NCBI GenBank assembly: GCA_011192015.1
Contig: DUET01000011.1
Span: 1-64,000, forward strand
DNA: 64,000 nucleotides
Source: Anaerolineae bacterium
GTDB lineage: Bacteria > Chloroflexota > Anaerolineae > Anaerolineales > E44-bin32
Reading direction: 5' to 3'
The translations under genes were made by a program, and so were the position numbers. The notes below the pieces were generated by a model. It saw nothing but the letters and a program-made list of their open reading frames with translations. It ran no database searches and was not told the DNA's origin. Shown piece after piece: positions 25,582 through 34,859 of this stretch (its first letter is position 1; each line of letters starts with the position of its first letter).

Positions 25582-26549
25582 TTCATCTCCATTGTGGGGA
25601 TGGTTTCTAGAAGTTCGTGTGTCGCGGAAAGCACACGATCTTGCACTTCTTCAAGATCCCCTTCAACCATTGCTCCCGCCGCAGGTTCGTGTCCTCCACC
25701 CCCAAACTTCTCAGCCAAACGGGACACATCTGTGCCTTTGCGGGAGCGCCAACTCACCTTGACCTTTCCCCGGGGTTGCTCCACGAAAATGATGGCGACC
25801 TGCACACCCGTGATCGTTGAAAGCAGATCGATCAAGTCTGCATCTCCCCTTCCCCCATAGCCTATGCTTCGACCGTCTTCGAGTGTAAGGCTTGTAAATA
25901 GAACCCCGTCATCCAACTGCAACTTGGATAATCCCTGCCCCCAATAGCGCGCTTCCAGGTAGGATCGATCGACCAGACCACGATGATAGGCATCGTGCAA
26001 ATCGGCGCCAATATCCATGAGATCAGCCGCCACGCGCAATACCCTGGAGGTCACATTTTCCGTGCGGAAACCAAGGGTATCGGTAAGGAGGCCTGTGATC
26101 AAATTTGTGGCTACGTCCGGAGAGATGGGAAGCGAAAGCGGTTCGGAGAGATCATACAGAATCTGCGTGGTTGCTGAAGCCGATGGATCTACCAGATTGA
26201 ACTTCGCGAATCGACTGTTCGTAGGATGATGGTCGATGTTGATGTCGACCTGCCTTGGGTGTTCTTCCGAAAGACCTGCACGCTCCAGATCGGCGCAATC
26301 CAGGGTGATGAGGAGGTCCGTTTCGCTGGGGATGTTTTTTTGGACTTGATCAGCACCGGGGAGGAAAAGAAATCGCGCGGGTACGCCGTCTGCCAGTACA
26401 GGTACGACATGCTTTCCGTTCGCTTCCAGGCTCAAGGTAAGGGCAAGCAGCGAACCTACGGCGTCGCCATCGGGGCGTACGTGCGCGATGATAGTTACAG
26501 TTTTCGCCCTATCCAGTAAGGCGCGAACTTCTTTGATCTTTTCTCTCAC
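25578..26549 (-). CDS. nrnA: DHH/DHHA1 phosphoesterase, NrnA-like
   Basis: About 323 residues from GTG 26549, which overlaps the rbfA stop as GTGA; AGGAAG precedes it. The first 29 residues of the ORF-track version belong to another frame over rbfA. Motifs of the DHH superfamily are HVRPDGDAVGSLLAL, LDCADLERAG, NIDHHPTN and DTLGFRTENV. The DHHA1 glycine motif is GGGGHEPAAGA near residue 295. NrnA degrades nanoRNA oligomers and dephosphorylates pAp; related proteins cleave c-di-AMP breakdown products. Its place between rbfA and truB is typical. Confidence 0.9.
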   Translation of the reverse strand: MREKIKEVRALLDRAKTVTIIAHVRPDGDAVGSLLALTLSLEANGKHVVPVLADGVPARFLFLPGADQVQKNIPSETDLLITLDCADLERAGLSEEHPRQVDINIDHHPTNSRFAKFNLVDPSASATTQILYDLSEPLSLPISPDVATNLITGLLTDTLGFRTENVTSRVLRVAADLMDIGADLHDAYHRGLVDRSYLEARYWGQGLSKLQLDDGVLFTSLTLEDGRSIGYGGRGDADLIDLLSTITGVQVAIIFVEQPRGKVKVSWRSRKGTDVSRLAEKFGGGGHEPAAGAMVEGDLEEVQDRVLSATHELLETIPTMEMK

Positions 26550-26917
26550 CCATCTTCCTCGGAAGTCCCCCCTTCGTCGCGCAGGTATCGCAACAGTTCG
26601 TCGACCCTTGCTCCGCGATCCGGTGTCAGATCCCAACGAAAACGCAATTGGGGAAAACTCCGGATCTCGATCCTGGCTGCCAATTGGCTTCTTAGGAAAC
26701 CGCGCGAGCCTTCCAGCGCGTGCAGAATTTCATCTCTTTGTACTTCAGCCCCCATCACCGAGACGTAGATTGTGGCGTAGGCCAGCTCGCGATCGACTTC
26801 CACGTCAGTTACGATCACGCCCTTTAATCGTGGATCATCCACCTCGCGCTGCAGTAATTCCGCCAATTCCTCACGGATGCGATTCGCCAACCTTCGAGCT
26901 CGGGTCTCGCTGGGCAT
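26546..26917 (-). CDS. rbfA: Ribosome-binding factor A
   Basis: A 123-residue small KH-fold protein needed for 30S maturation and cold growth. Recognisable features are RARRLANRIREELAELLQREVDDPRLKGVIVTDVEV, then YATIYVSVMG and ELRFRWD-like LRFRWDLTPDRGARVDELLR. It ends in a short acidic tail. It starts 9 bases after infB and overlaps the next gene by four bases. Confidence 0.93.
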   Translation of the reverse strand: MPSETRARRLANRIREELAELLQREVDDPRLKGVIVTDVEVDRELAYATIYVSVMGAEVQRDEILHALEGSRGFLRSQLAARIEIRSFPQLRFRWDLTPDRGARVDELLRYLRDEGGTSEEDG

Positions 26918-26926
26918 GATTGAGCC

Positions 26927-28717
26927 TCACTCCACCTCAACGGTCTCTTCCGTGAAGCATTCAAGGATATCACCGGCCTCGAATTCGGTGTACCCCTTCA
27001 CGCCGATGCCACACTCGAATCCCTCACGAATCTCGCGGACATCATCTTTCTCATGCTTTAATGATGTGATCGTTCCTTCGAAGATGACCTCATTCTCACG
27101 AACGACATGCACCCTGCTGTTCCTGCGCATCAATCCCTCAAGCACGCGGCAACCGGCAATATTGCCGATCCTGGGCACACGAAACACGGCTCTCACTTCT
27201 GCACGTCCAAGACGCACAGAGCGAATTTCAGGCTTGAGCATCCCCTTGAGGGCTTTCTCGATGTCTTCTGTGAGATGGTAGATCACATCATACAAGCGGA
27301 TGTCGACGCGTTCCTTCTCCGCTGCTTTCTGGGCTGCCTGGTCGACGCCCACGTTGAAACCGAGAACGATCGCCTGGGAAGCCGTCGCCAAGGTGATGTC
27401 GTTCTCAGTGATCGTGCCTGTTGTTGCGTGGAGAACATTGATCTTGATTTCTTCGGTGCTCAATTCATCGAGCGAGGTCATGATCGGCTCGAGCGCCCCC
27501 TGCACATCCGCCTTGATCACAAGCCTCAACTCCTGAGCCTCACCTGCTTTGAAAGCCTCGAAGATCTCCTCGAGACCCAAGGGCTTCGTCGCTGCGGATT
27601 TCTCGGATTTATCGACTTTCCTCTTCTGGGCAATGGCGCGGGCTTCGCGCTCCGAATCCACATGGATGAAAAGCTCACCAGCTTCAGGAACATCCGATAA
27701 ACCCAGAACAGAAACCGGTGTCGAGGGCGGCGCCTCCTCGATGGCGTTCCCCAGGAAATCGAACATCGCTCGTACTCGACCGCTGGATACGCCTGCCAGA
27801 ACCACATCCCCCACGTGCAGGGTGCCGTTCTGTACGAGGAGAGTAGCCATGACACCCCGTGATTTATCGACTTCCCCTTCGATGACGGTCCCGAAGATTC
27901 GACCCTCCGGATTGGCTTTGATTTCCAAGGAGTCGGATATCAACAGAATGGCCTCCAAGAGGTCCTCAAGCCCCTCCTGATTCTTGGCCGAAACAGGCAC
28001 GACCATCGTATCACCTTCCCAATCGTCAGGCACCAGGCCGATATCGGCCAGCTGCTGTTTGACACGATCGGGATTGGCATTGGGTCGATCAACCTTGTTC
28101 AGGGCAACGACAATGGGAACACCGGCGGCGCGCGCATGGGCGAAGGCTTCGTGGGTCTGCGGCATCACTCCATCATCCGCAGCAACCACCAACACGGCTA
28201 CATCGGCTCCCTGGGCGCCCCTGGCCCGCATGGCCGTAAATGCCGCATGGCCGGGAGTGTCCAGAAAGGTGATCAGCCGCTTGTTGTGACGCGCCTGGTA
28301 GGCGCCGATGTGCTGGGTGATGCCCCCGGCCTCACCCTCGGCAACGTTCGTCTTGCGGACAGCGTCCAGCAGGGTCGTCTTGCCATGATCAACATGACCT
28401 AAAATGGTGACAACAGGAGGGCGGTCGATCAGTGCTTTGGGATCCTCATCATCGATGAGACGACGCCATGTGGGTTGCTTCTTCCCATCTTCAGCCGCTT
28501 CAAGCTCCGGCGGCGCCAAGGGACGAGCCTCAAATCCCAACTCCCCCACAACAATCGCAGCTGTATCGAAATCGATCTGCTGATTGATGTTGGCCATCAC
28601 ACCATTGGCCATCAATTGCTTGATGACATCGATGGGACTGATTTCGATGCGTTCCGCTAGATCGCGGACGGTTACAATTTCAGGGATCTCGATCAACTTG
28701 TGATCGTCTTCGCTCAT
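26927..28717 (-). CDS. infB: Translation initiation factor IF-2
   Basis: A GTPase that places initiator tRNA on the ribosome. The start at 28717 ([12 protein letters not shown]) follows GGAGGTGGG. There are about 596 residues, so it is a short form with an N-terminal domain ([26 protein letters not shown]) and almost none of the long low-complexity linker seen in many IF-2 proteins. The GTPase domain has [20 protein letters not shown] and NKVDRP. Domains II to IV follow, ending with [22 protein letters not shown]. It lies downstream of ylxR after about 116 bases. Confidence 0.95.
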   Translation of the reverse strand: MSEDDHKLIEIPEIVTVRDLAERIEISPIDVIKQLMANGVMANINQQIDFDTAAIVVGELGFEARPLAPPELEAAEDGKKQPTWRRLIDDEDPKALIDRPPVVTILGHVDHGKTTLLDAVRKTNVAEGEAGGITQHIGAYQARHNKRLITFLDTPGHAAFTAMRARGAQGADVAVLVVAADDGVMPQTHEAFAHARAAGVPIVVALNKVDRPNANPDRVKQQLADIGLVPDDWEGDTMVVPVSAKNQEGLEDLLEAILLISDSLEIKANPEGRIFGTVIEGEVDKSRGVMATLLVQNGTLHVGDVVLAGVSSGRVRAMFDFLGNAIEEAPPSTPVSVLGLSDVPEAGELFIHVDSEREARAIAQKRKVDKSEKSAATKPLGLEEIFEAFKAGEAQELRLVIKADVQGALEPIMTSLDELSTEEIKINVLHATTGTITENDITLATASQAIVLGFNVGVDQAAQKAAEKERVDIRLYDVIYHLTEDIEKALKGMLKPEIRSVRLGRAEVRAVFRVPRIGNIAGCRVLEGLMRRNSRVHVVRENEVIFEGTITSLKHEKDDVREIREGFECGIGVKGYTEFEAGDILECFTEETVEVE

Positions 28718-28833
28718 AACCCACCTCCAGCCAGATGCACGCCGCAACTACCGCGCAGTTGGTCCGTTTGGGTTGGTTGGGCTCCGCACCCGGCCGATAC
28801 AATCAGGAGGTGACGATGGCGAACCAGCCCTTT

Positions 28834-29130
28834 CTACATATCTCTGTCGGCTGGTAATGCAGCCATGTGGCCCGTCAAGTACTCTCGATCTGCCATGGTT
28901 AGCTCAGTACGCAGTGCCTTCGCCAACGCCCCGTGTAAGCCCACCTCCCAGCATGACCGCTGATTATGGAGGTAAGCTCCGCGGCCGGGAGTCTTCCCAG
29001 TAGGATCAACCCGCACGCCCTCAGGAGTGCGCACAATCCGTGTCATCGATCGTTTTGGCAACACTTGCCGACAGCCCACGCAGGTTCTTTGGGGGACATG
29101 TCGGCGTCGACCTTTCTTCCTTGCAGTCAT
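28834..29130 (-). CDS. ylxR: YlxR family RNA-binding protein (DUF448)
   Basis: A 98-residue basic protein. The family signature VPQRTCVGCRQVLPKRSMTRIVRTPEG and GRGAYLHNQRSCWE is clear. YlxR sits between nusA and infB in most bacteria. It binds RNA and has been linked to expression of many genes and to RNase P. It starts 33 bases after nusA in the same operon. Confidence 0.93.
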   Translation of the reverse strand: MTARKKGRRRHVPQRTCVGCRQVLPKRSMTRIVRTPEGVRVDPTGKTPGRGAYLHNQRSCWEVGLHGALAKALRTELTMADREYLTGHMAALPADRDM

Positions 29131-29163
29131 TCTTCCGACCCACCGATGGCCGCAAGCCCGATC

Positions 29164-31122
29164 CTATGGCTTGAATTTCTCCCAATCGTCCTCGTCATCA
29201 CGCTTGCGCCGTCGTTTGACCACCATCTCACCAAGCTCCGGATCGAATTCCACGATCCTGCCGCGCGCCTTGCGCTTCTTGGTCTCCCTCTCGAGTTCTT
29301 CAAGCCGTTCATCATCCATTTCATCGATTTCGGATTCGGCAAAGATCTCCGGAACCTCTTCGATGGTCTCGGGCTCCTCCCGCTCTTCGATGGCAGCCTC
29401 ATCCACTGCCTCAGCTTCGACTTCACCCTCGGCTTCATCCGCAATCTCTTCAACTGCAGCTTCCGCTAGGGGTTCAGCCTCAGGTTCAACGGCCTCCATG
29501 GCTTCGGCTTCCTCGGCGATTGCTTCAATCTCAACCGCTTCAGGCACCTCTTCGCCCACCGGTTCTTCAACCAGGGCTTCTTCGGGCGCTTCCTCCACCA
29601 CGGGCTCGCTCGGTTCGGGGTATTCGTAAGCTTCCAGGACCTCTCGCACCTCACTCAGCGATTTGGGGCCAAAACCCTGCAAGGCGAGAATCTTGTCCTC
29701 ATCCACGCCTAGTTGCTCGAGCACATGGCCCGCGGTTTCGAAATTCGCCTCGGTCAGCAAATTCAAGATGCGTGTTTTCAGTCCTACTTCTTCAAGCGGG
29801 GTCTCGTAGGCTGTGCTGGGAATCTGCTCCCGGATTTCCTCGAGCTTAGCCTGAATCTCAAGCCGCTCGGCTTGTCGGCGGCTATGGGTTTCAAGTTGCA
29901 CACGGCTGACAAAGCCCCCCAGCAATTGATACTCTTCCGGCATCACAGGGCGGCCTTCAGCCTTCTTGGCCAAGATGGCCTCCACCTGCGGCATGACTTC
30001 AGCCTCTTGTACGGCTTGATCCGCGAATTCCTCGCTTGTCTGCAACCGTTGCAGCGATTCGCTTGCTGATTCGGTCAGGCTTTTAATGTCAATCCGCCAA
30101 CCGGTAAGTCGTGCACCCAGGCGGGCATTGACGCCCGCTCTGCCGATGGCCAAACTGAGCTGATCTTCGGGTACTACGACCATCGCCGTTTTCCCGCGCT
30201 CTGGATCCTCATCCAAGAAGACCCCCGAAACGCGCGCCGGGCTCAGTGCTTTGGCGATGAACGTCGCAGAGTCGCTGTTCCATTCGATGACATCGATCTT
30301 CTCATCGTTCAGATCACGCACGATGGATTGGATGCGAACGCCTCTCATCCCCACACAGGCGCCCACGGGATCGATCCCTTCGCGAGTGGCGGCAACGGCC
30401 ACCTTGGAACGCTTGCCGGCCTCCCGAGCGATGGCCTTGATCTCAACCAGGCCTTGATTGATCTCCGGGACTTCCATCTCCAACAACCGGCGCAGCATGT
30501 TGGGATGCGTGCGCGAAACGACAATCACAGGGCCTCGCGAGGATTTACGTACTTCGAGAACATAGACTCGGATGCGATCCCGGACGTGAAATTGCTCACG
30601 AGGGATCTGTTGGTTCCGGGGCAAAATCGCTTCCGCGCGTCCCAGGCCAACAGTTACAGCCTGAGGGGTGATCGAGTGCACGGTACCGTGCACCATGTCG
30701 CCTTCGCGTTCCACGAATTCGTCATACTGGGCGTCGCGTTCAGCCTCACGCAGTCGCTGCAGGATCACCTGTTTGGCTGTTTGTGCAGCCACACGACCAA
30801 AATCTGGGGGCGTGGACTCCACGATCGCCATGTCCCCCAATTCCACTTCGGGATCGTACGTGCGAGCCTCTTCCAGCAACGTTTCGGTCTGCGGATTCTG
30901 AACGCTCTCGACGACTTCCTTCTCTGCAGAGATGCGCACTGCGCCGGTTTCGAGATCGATTTTGGCTTCCACCAATTGGGATCCAGGCGCGCTGACAGAA
31001 CGACGATAAGCAGAGACCATCGCCGCTTCCAGCGCCTCCATGACCGTCTCGCGCGATAATCCAAATCGCTCCGTGATCTCATTGAACGCAAGGGTAAGTG
31101 CTGTTTTCATCTCGTCGTTCAT
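29164..31122 (-). CDS. nusA: Transcription termination/antitermination factor NusA with acidic tail
   Basis: About 652 residues. The N-terminal domain (ALTLAFNEITERFGLSRETVMEALEAAMVSAYRR), S1 domain (VHGTVHSITPQAVTVGLGRAEAILPRNQQ) and KH1/KH2 (VGACVGMRGVRIQSIVRDLNDEKIDVIEW; IGRAGVNARLGARLTGWRIDI) are all clear. A helix-hairpin-helix region (ALQGFGPKSLSEVREVLEAY, about 500) follows. The last 130 residues are a Glu/Ala-rich acidic tail ending in basic KRRRKRDDED. NusA binds RNA polymerase and controls pausing. Start: ATG 31122 or ATG 31110 (AAGGA lies 12 bases before the latter). The first 59 codons of the ORF track lie in the leader. Confidence 0.94.
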   Translation of the reverse strand: MNDEMKTALTLAFNEITERFGLSRETVMEALEAAMVSAYRRSVSAPGSQLVEAKIDLETGAVRISAEKEVVESVQNPQTETLLEEARTYDPEVELGDMAIVESTPPDFGRVAAQTAKQVILQRLREAERDAQYDEFVEREGDMVHGTVHSITPQAVTVGLGRAEAILPRNQQIPREQFHVRDRIRVYVLEVRKSSRGPVIVVSRTHPNMLRRLLEMEVPEINQGLVEIKAIAREAGKRSKVAVAATREGIDPVGACVGMRGVRIQSIVRDLNDEKIDVIEWNSDSATFIAKALSPARVSGVFLDEDPERGKTAMVVVPEDQLSLAIGRAGVNARLGARLTGWRIDIKSLTESASESLQRLQTSEEFADQAVQEAEVMPQVEAILAKKAEGRPVMPEEYQLLGGFVSRVQLETHSRRQAERLEIQAKLEEIREQIPSTAYETPLEEVGLKTRILNLLTEANFETAGHVLEQLGVDEDKILALQGFGPKSLSEVREVLEAYEYPEPSEPVVEEAPEEALVEEPVGEEVPEAVEIEAIAEEAEAMEAVEPEAEPLAEAAVEEIADEAEGEVEAEAVDEAAIEEREEPETIEEVPEIFAESEIDEMDDERLEELERETKKRKARGRIVEFDPELGEMVVKRRRKRDDEDDWEKFKP

Positions 31123-31184
31123 TCCTTGCCAGGAGTATATTTCCTCGGTCGGATTGTGCCATGAAATGGTGGTATATACACAGA

Positions 31185-31207
31185 AAAAGTGGGAGAAGCC
31201 CACTTTT
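31185..31207 (-). terminator. Terminator-like attenuator hairpin in nusA leader
   Basis: On the minus strand AAAAGTGGG-CTTCT-CCCACTTTT is a perfect 9-bp stem followed directly by a further T (TTTTT in all). It lies between the promoter at 31273-31245 and the nusA start, so it is inside the leader. It looks like an intrinsic terminator that would stop or attenuate operon transcription. Confidence 0.65.
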
Positions 31208-31244
31208 CCGAACTTGCACTTGCGATCGGAACCCTGGCTTGCGT

Positions 31245-31273
31245 ATTGTAGCACATCGCCAAGAGGGGTGCAA
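31245..31273 (-). promoter_or_regulatory. Candidate promoter of nusA operon
   Basis: On the minus strand TTGCAC (31273-31268), 17-base spacer, TACAAT (31250-31245). The -10 box is one mismatch from consensus and the -35 is weak. The predicted leader to nusA is about 115 bases and includes the hairpin at 31185-31207. Confidence 0.55.
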
Positions 31274-31365
31274 GGTTCGACCCGATCACTCCCCTGCATC
31301 CTCCTTAAGACACGATCTCGAAGACTTTAGAGTATGTGTACGATGCATCGATTTGCATCACTCGA

Positions 31366-31394
31366 TTGACGATCCTTGGCAGAGCCCTTATGAT
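31366..31394 (+). promoter_or_regulatory. Promoter for gyrA-like gene
   Basis: TTGACG (31366-31371), 17-base spacer, TATGAT (31389-31394), each one mismatch from consensus. The predicted leader is about 30 bases. The promoter is divergent to the nusA promoter, roughly 100 bases away. Confidence 0.75.
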
Positions 31395-31431
31395 AACGCC
31401 GGTTGCACCATCAAGCTTGAGGTGAAGAAGC

Positions 31432-33924
31432 ATGGAAGTGGGTATCGTACGTCGCATTGATATCGACGACGAGATGCAGCAGTCGTATCTCGATTATGCC
31501 ATGAGCGTGATTGTCTCTCGCGCCCTGCCCGATGCGCGTGACGGCCTCAAACCCGTGCACCGGCGAATCCTGCATGCCATGCACGCCATGGGTATCCGTC
31601 CTGGAGCGGACTTCAAGAAATCAGCGCGCATCGTCGGAGAGGTGTTGGGCAAGTACCATCCTCATGGCGATATGGCTGTTTACGATGCCATGGTGCGCAT
31701 GGCCCAAGATTTCTCCATGCGTTACCCGCTTGTAGAAGGACAGGGGAACTTTGGGTCTATCGATGGAGATCCACCAGCAGCCATGCGCTACACCGAAGCT
31801 CGCTTGGAATTGTTGGCCATGGATCTGCTGATCGATCTCGACAAAGACACCGTCGATTTCAGCGCGAATTTCGACGGCTCGCTTCAGGAGCCGAACGTGC
31901 TTCCGGCTGCTGCTCCCAACCTATTGATCAATGGCGCAACGGGAATCGCTGTCGGCATGGCCACTTCCATCCCGCCCCACAATCTGGGCGAGGTCTGCGA
32001 CGCTCTGATCTTCACCTTGGAGAACTGGTCCAAGCTGGAGAAGATCAGCCTGGACGACCTGATGAAGTTCATCCAGGGGCCGGATTTCCCCACAGGAGGC
32101 ATCATCCTTCGACGCAAGGATGAAAGCCACGGCTTGATCAACGCCTACGCCTCCGGACGAGGCAAGATCACCGTGCAAGCCCGTTCGCATATCGAGGAAA
32201 TGGGACGCGGGCGCTCACGCATCATCGTCACGCAATTGCCCTACCAGACAAACAAATCCAACCTCATCGAACGCATCGCTGAATTGGCACGCGAGGGCCA
32301 TTTGGAAGGCATTGCGGACCTGCGCGATGAATCCGATCGTCAGGGGATGCGCATCGTGATCGAACTGGCAAAGACGGCCGAACCCGAGAAGGTGCTCGCC
32401 GATCTCTATCGCCGTACGCCAATGCAATCCACCTTCAGCATCATCTTGCTGGCCCTGGTGGAAGGTGAACCCCGGCTGCTCAACCTTCGCAGCGCTTTGC
32501 GAGTGTATCTGGAACATCGCCTGGAGGTCAGCCGCAGGCGCAGCCAGTATGATTTGGATCGCGCTCGCGAACGAGCGCACGTGCTCGAAGGTTTGCTCGT
32601 TGCACTGGAGAATCTGGATCAGGTGATCGAGATGATTCGCACCGCGAAGGACGTTGCCCAAGCGCAACAGCGGCTTCAGACCAGGCTCAAACTCAGCGAA
32701 CAACAAGCCATCGCCATCCTCGATATGCGCCTCCGACGTCTCTCCAGCCTCGAACGCAAGAAGATCAACAGGGAATATCGCGAGGCCCAAGCCTCCATCA
32801 AGAAGCTCGAATCCCTTCTTGCCTCACCCAAGAAGATGCGCTCGCTGATCGCGACTGAATTGCTCGAGCTTAAAAACCGCTTTGCGGATCGAAGGCGGAC
32901 GCAGGTCGTGGAGCCGGGCCGCGGCGTGCAAGCTGCTCAACTCCTGACAGCCCAGGACGTGGTCCCCATCAAGGACACCTGGATAGTTCTCACCGACGCG
33001 AACCTGATCTCGCGCACACCCACCGCACGCCTTCCGAGACTATCAGGACGCAAACCTCCAAACTGGGTCGCCGGCGCGGGTACGCGCGACACGCTCTACA
33101 TCTTCAGTGCTCAGGGACAGGGTGCAGCCGTGGCCGTTCACACCCTGCCGGAGTGCGATGATCCCAGGCAGGGAAAGGCGCTCGCTTCCGTTGCACCGCT
33201 TCCTGCGGATGCTGATGTCATGGCCGCAATCTCTCTGCCCATCGATGCAACCAGCGACCAGCACAAAGCCGGCTTCCTGATCTTCGGCACCCGCTCTGGG
33301 ATGGTGAAGAAGACCTCCATATCGGCCTTGCCGGGACCTTCGGCCAAATCCTTCCTGGCGATCAAGCTCGGTGATGGCGACGCGCTGCAGTGGGTACGCT
33401 TCAGCGACGGGAGCGATGATCTGCTGATGATCAGCAGCGCCTGTCAGGCGATTCGTTTCTCGGAAGATGATGTGCGCCCGATGGGATTGGCCGCCGCAGG
33501 TGTCCAAGGCATGCGTATCGACGATCCACATGCCCAGGTGATCTGTGTTGACATAGCACACTCCGGACATGATCTCTTCCTGTTGACGCAAGACGGACAG
33601 GCAAAACGCAGCGCAATTACCCAATTTCCAAAGCAGGGCCGCAACGGCAAAGGAGTTCTGGCCTGGAAATCCGGTGAAGGGATCAACCTCATCGGCGCAG
33701 CCGTGGGCAAACCGGATTACCGCGCCAGCGCAATCCTGTCCAAAGCCGCTGCTCGATCGCTTCGATTCGACGACGCTCCCCGTCGTGCGAGAACGGGGAG
33801 CGGGAAAGTGATATTCGAGGTCAAAGAAGGAGATCGGGTCACAGCCCTCAAAGCGGTGATTTCACGCCCTGAGATAAAAATCAAAACCAAGAAGCCCAGA
33901 AAACCAACCAAGACTTCGAAGTAG
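31432..33924 (+). CDS. gyrA: DNA gyrase/topoisomerase IV subunit A
   Basis: An 830-residue type IIA topoisomerase breakage-reunion subunit. It has the [30 protein letters not shown] start, the quinolone region [19 protein letters not shown] and the active-site Tyr in AAMRYTEAR (about residue 123). It also has a central coiled coil and a C-terminal beta-pinwheel. The GyrA box (QRRGGKG type) is degenerate here (PKQGRNGKG, about 735), so the negative supercoiling role of gyrase versus the decatenation role of ParC is not settled. No subunit B gene is nearby. GAGGTGAAGAAG precedes the ATG. Confidence 0.88.
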   Translation: MEVGIVRRIDIDDEMQQSYLDYAMSVIVSRALPDARDGLKPVHRRILHAMHAMGIRPGADFKKSARIVGEVLGKYHPHGDMAVYDAMVRMAQDFSMRYPLVEGQGNFGSIDGDPPAAMRYTEARLELLAMDLLIDLDKDTVDFSANFDGSLQEPNVLPAAAPNLLINGATGIAVGMATSIPPHNLGEVCDALIFTLENWSKLEKISLDDLMKFIQGPDFPTGGIILRRKDESHGLINAYASGRGKITVQARSHIEEMGRGRSRIIVTQLPYQTNKSNLIERIAELAREGHLEGIADLRDESDRQGMRIVIELAKTAEPEKVLADLYRRTPMQSTFSIILLALVEGEPRLLNLRSALRVYLEHRLEVSRRRSQYDLDRARERAHVLEGLLVALENLDQVIEMIRTAKDVAQAQQRLQTRLKLSEQQAIAILDMRLRRLSSLERKKINREYREAQASIKKLESLLASPKKMRSLIATELLELKNRFADRRRTQVVEPGRGVQAAQLLTAQDVVPIKDTWIVLTDANLISRTPTARLPRLSGRKPPNWVAGAGTRDTLYIFSAQGQGAAVAVHTLPECDDPRQGKALASVAPLPADADVMAAISLPIDATSDQHKAGFLIFGTRSGMVKKTSISALPGPSAKSFLAIKLGDGDALQWVRFSDGSDDLLMISSACQAIRFSEDDVRPMGLAAAGVQGMRIDDPHAQVICVDIAHSGHDLFLLTQDGQAKRSAITQFPKQGRNGKGVLAWKSGEGINLIGAAVGKPDYRASAILSKAAARSLRFDDAPRRARTGSGKVIFEVKEGDRVTALKAVISRPEIKIKTKKPRKPTKTSK

Positions 33925-33972
33925 TAGGGCGACCATCATTCCCATACGCAAGCCCATCCGCTGGAAACTCGG

Positions 33973-33999
33973 AACGGGTCGGAGTTCATCCGACCCGTT
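33973..33999. terminator. Hairpin between gyrA-like gene and ABC ATPase gene
   Basis: AACGGGTCGGA-GTTCA-TCCGACCCGTT is a perfect 11-bp stem in the convergent space between two gene ends. There is no T tract on either side, so it is a possible bidirectional terminator. Confidence 0.5.
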
Positions 34000-34085
34000 G
34001 AAGCATGGGGGAAGCCATCGCATTACCGACGATAATCCAATGCAGCAATCGATCGCTCCGATAACTGCTGTTTTCGTCCCATACC

Positions 34086-34859
34086 CTAGCCGGATAGCAC
34101 CAGGGGCGTGCCGTGAATCGGATGCGGCATCACATGAATGGCGATCCCATACACAGCCGCCAATTCCTCCGGTGTGAGAACCTCCGCGGGCAAGCCCAGC
34201 TTGCGCAAGCCTCCATCGGAGAACAACGCGACCCTGTCACAATAACGTGCCACCAGGTTGAGATCATGGAGCGTCAGCAGTACGGCGAGATTCTCTTCAT
34301 CCGCAAGTTTCCGCACGAGTTTGAGAACCGCATCCTGATGGCGCAGATCCAAATGCGCTGTCGGCTCATCCAGCAAGATCACCGGCGCTTCCTGAACCAG
34401 CGCGCGAGCGATCAATGCCAGTTGTTGCTCCCCACCGGAGATTTCTCCCACCTCACGCCCCGCCACGTCCAGAAGCCCCACGCGTTGAAGCGAATCTCGA
34501 GTGATGGCCCGATCCTTCTCGCTCTCGCGTTCGAACCAACCTAAGTAGGACGTGCGGCCCATCAAAGCGACCGAGAAAACCGTGAAGCTGCTCGGAAGTC
34601 GCACGGCTTGAGGGACGACGGCCACAAGCTGTGCCTTCTCTCCCGGTGAAAAACTCGCAAGCGGTTGATCCCCGATCAGGATCTGCCCGTCCTGAAGGGG
34701 AATCACGCCGGAAGCCGCCCTCACCAGGGTTGATTTCCCCACGCCGTTGGGCCCCACAACCGCCACGACCTCTCCCGGAGAAACGGTGAAAGAGATTCCT
34801 CGCAACACGGTGCGAGGTCCATAGCCGATGCTCGCCTCCCGGAAACTCAGTTTCTCCAT
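34086..34859 (-). CDS. ABC transporter ATPase, BtuD/FecE type
   Basis: About 257 residues from ATG 34859, whose A is shared with the permease stop (TGATG). Walker [13 protein letters not shown]-loop VVPQAV, signature EISGGEQQLALIARAL, Walker B PVILLDEPTAHLDL and H-loop TLHDLN are all present. Together with the permease and the binding protein it forms a type II importer. The upstream cobalamin riboswitch makes vitamin B12 or a corrinoid the likely cargo. The same protein family also serves iron siderophores. Confidence 0.88.
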   Translation of the reverse strand: MEKLSFREASIGYGPRTVLRGISFTVSPGEVVAVVGPNGVGKSTLVRAASGVIPLQDGQILIGDQPLASFSPGEKAQLVAVVPQAVRLPSSFTVFSVALMGRTSYLGWFERESEKDRAITRDSLQRVGLLDVAGREVGEISGGEQQLALIARALVQEAPVILLDEPTAHLDLRHQDAVLKLVRKLADEENLAVLLTLHDLNLVARYCDRVALFSDGGLRKLGLPAEVLTPEELAAVYGIAIHVMPHPIHGTPLVLSG

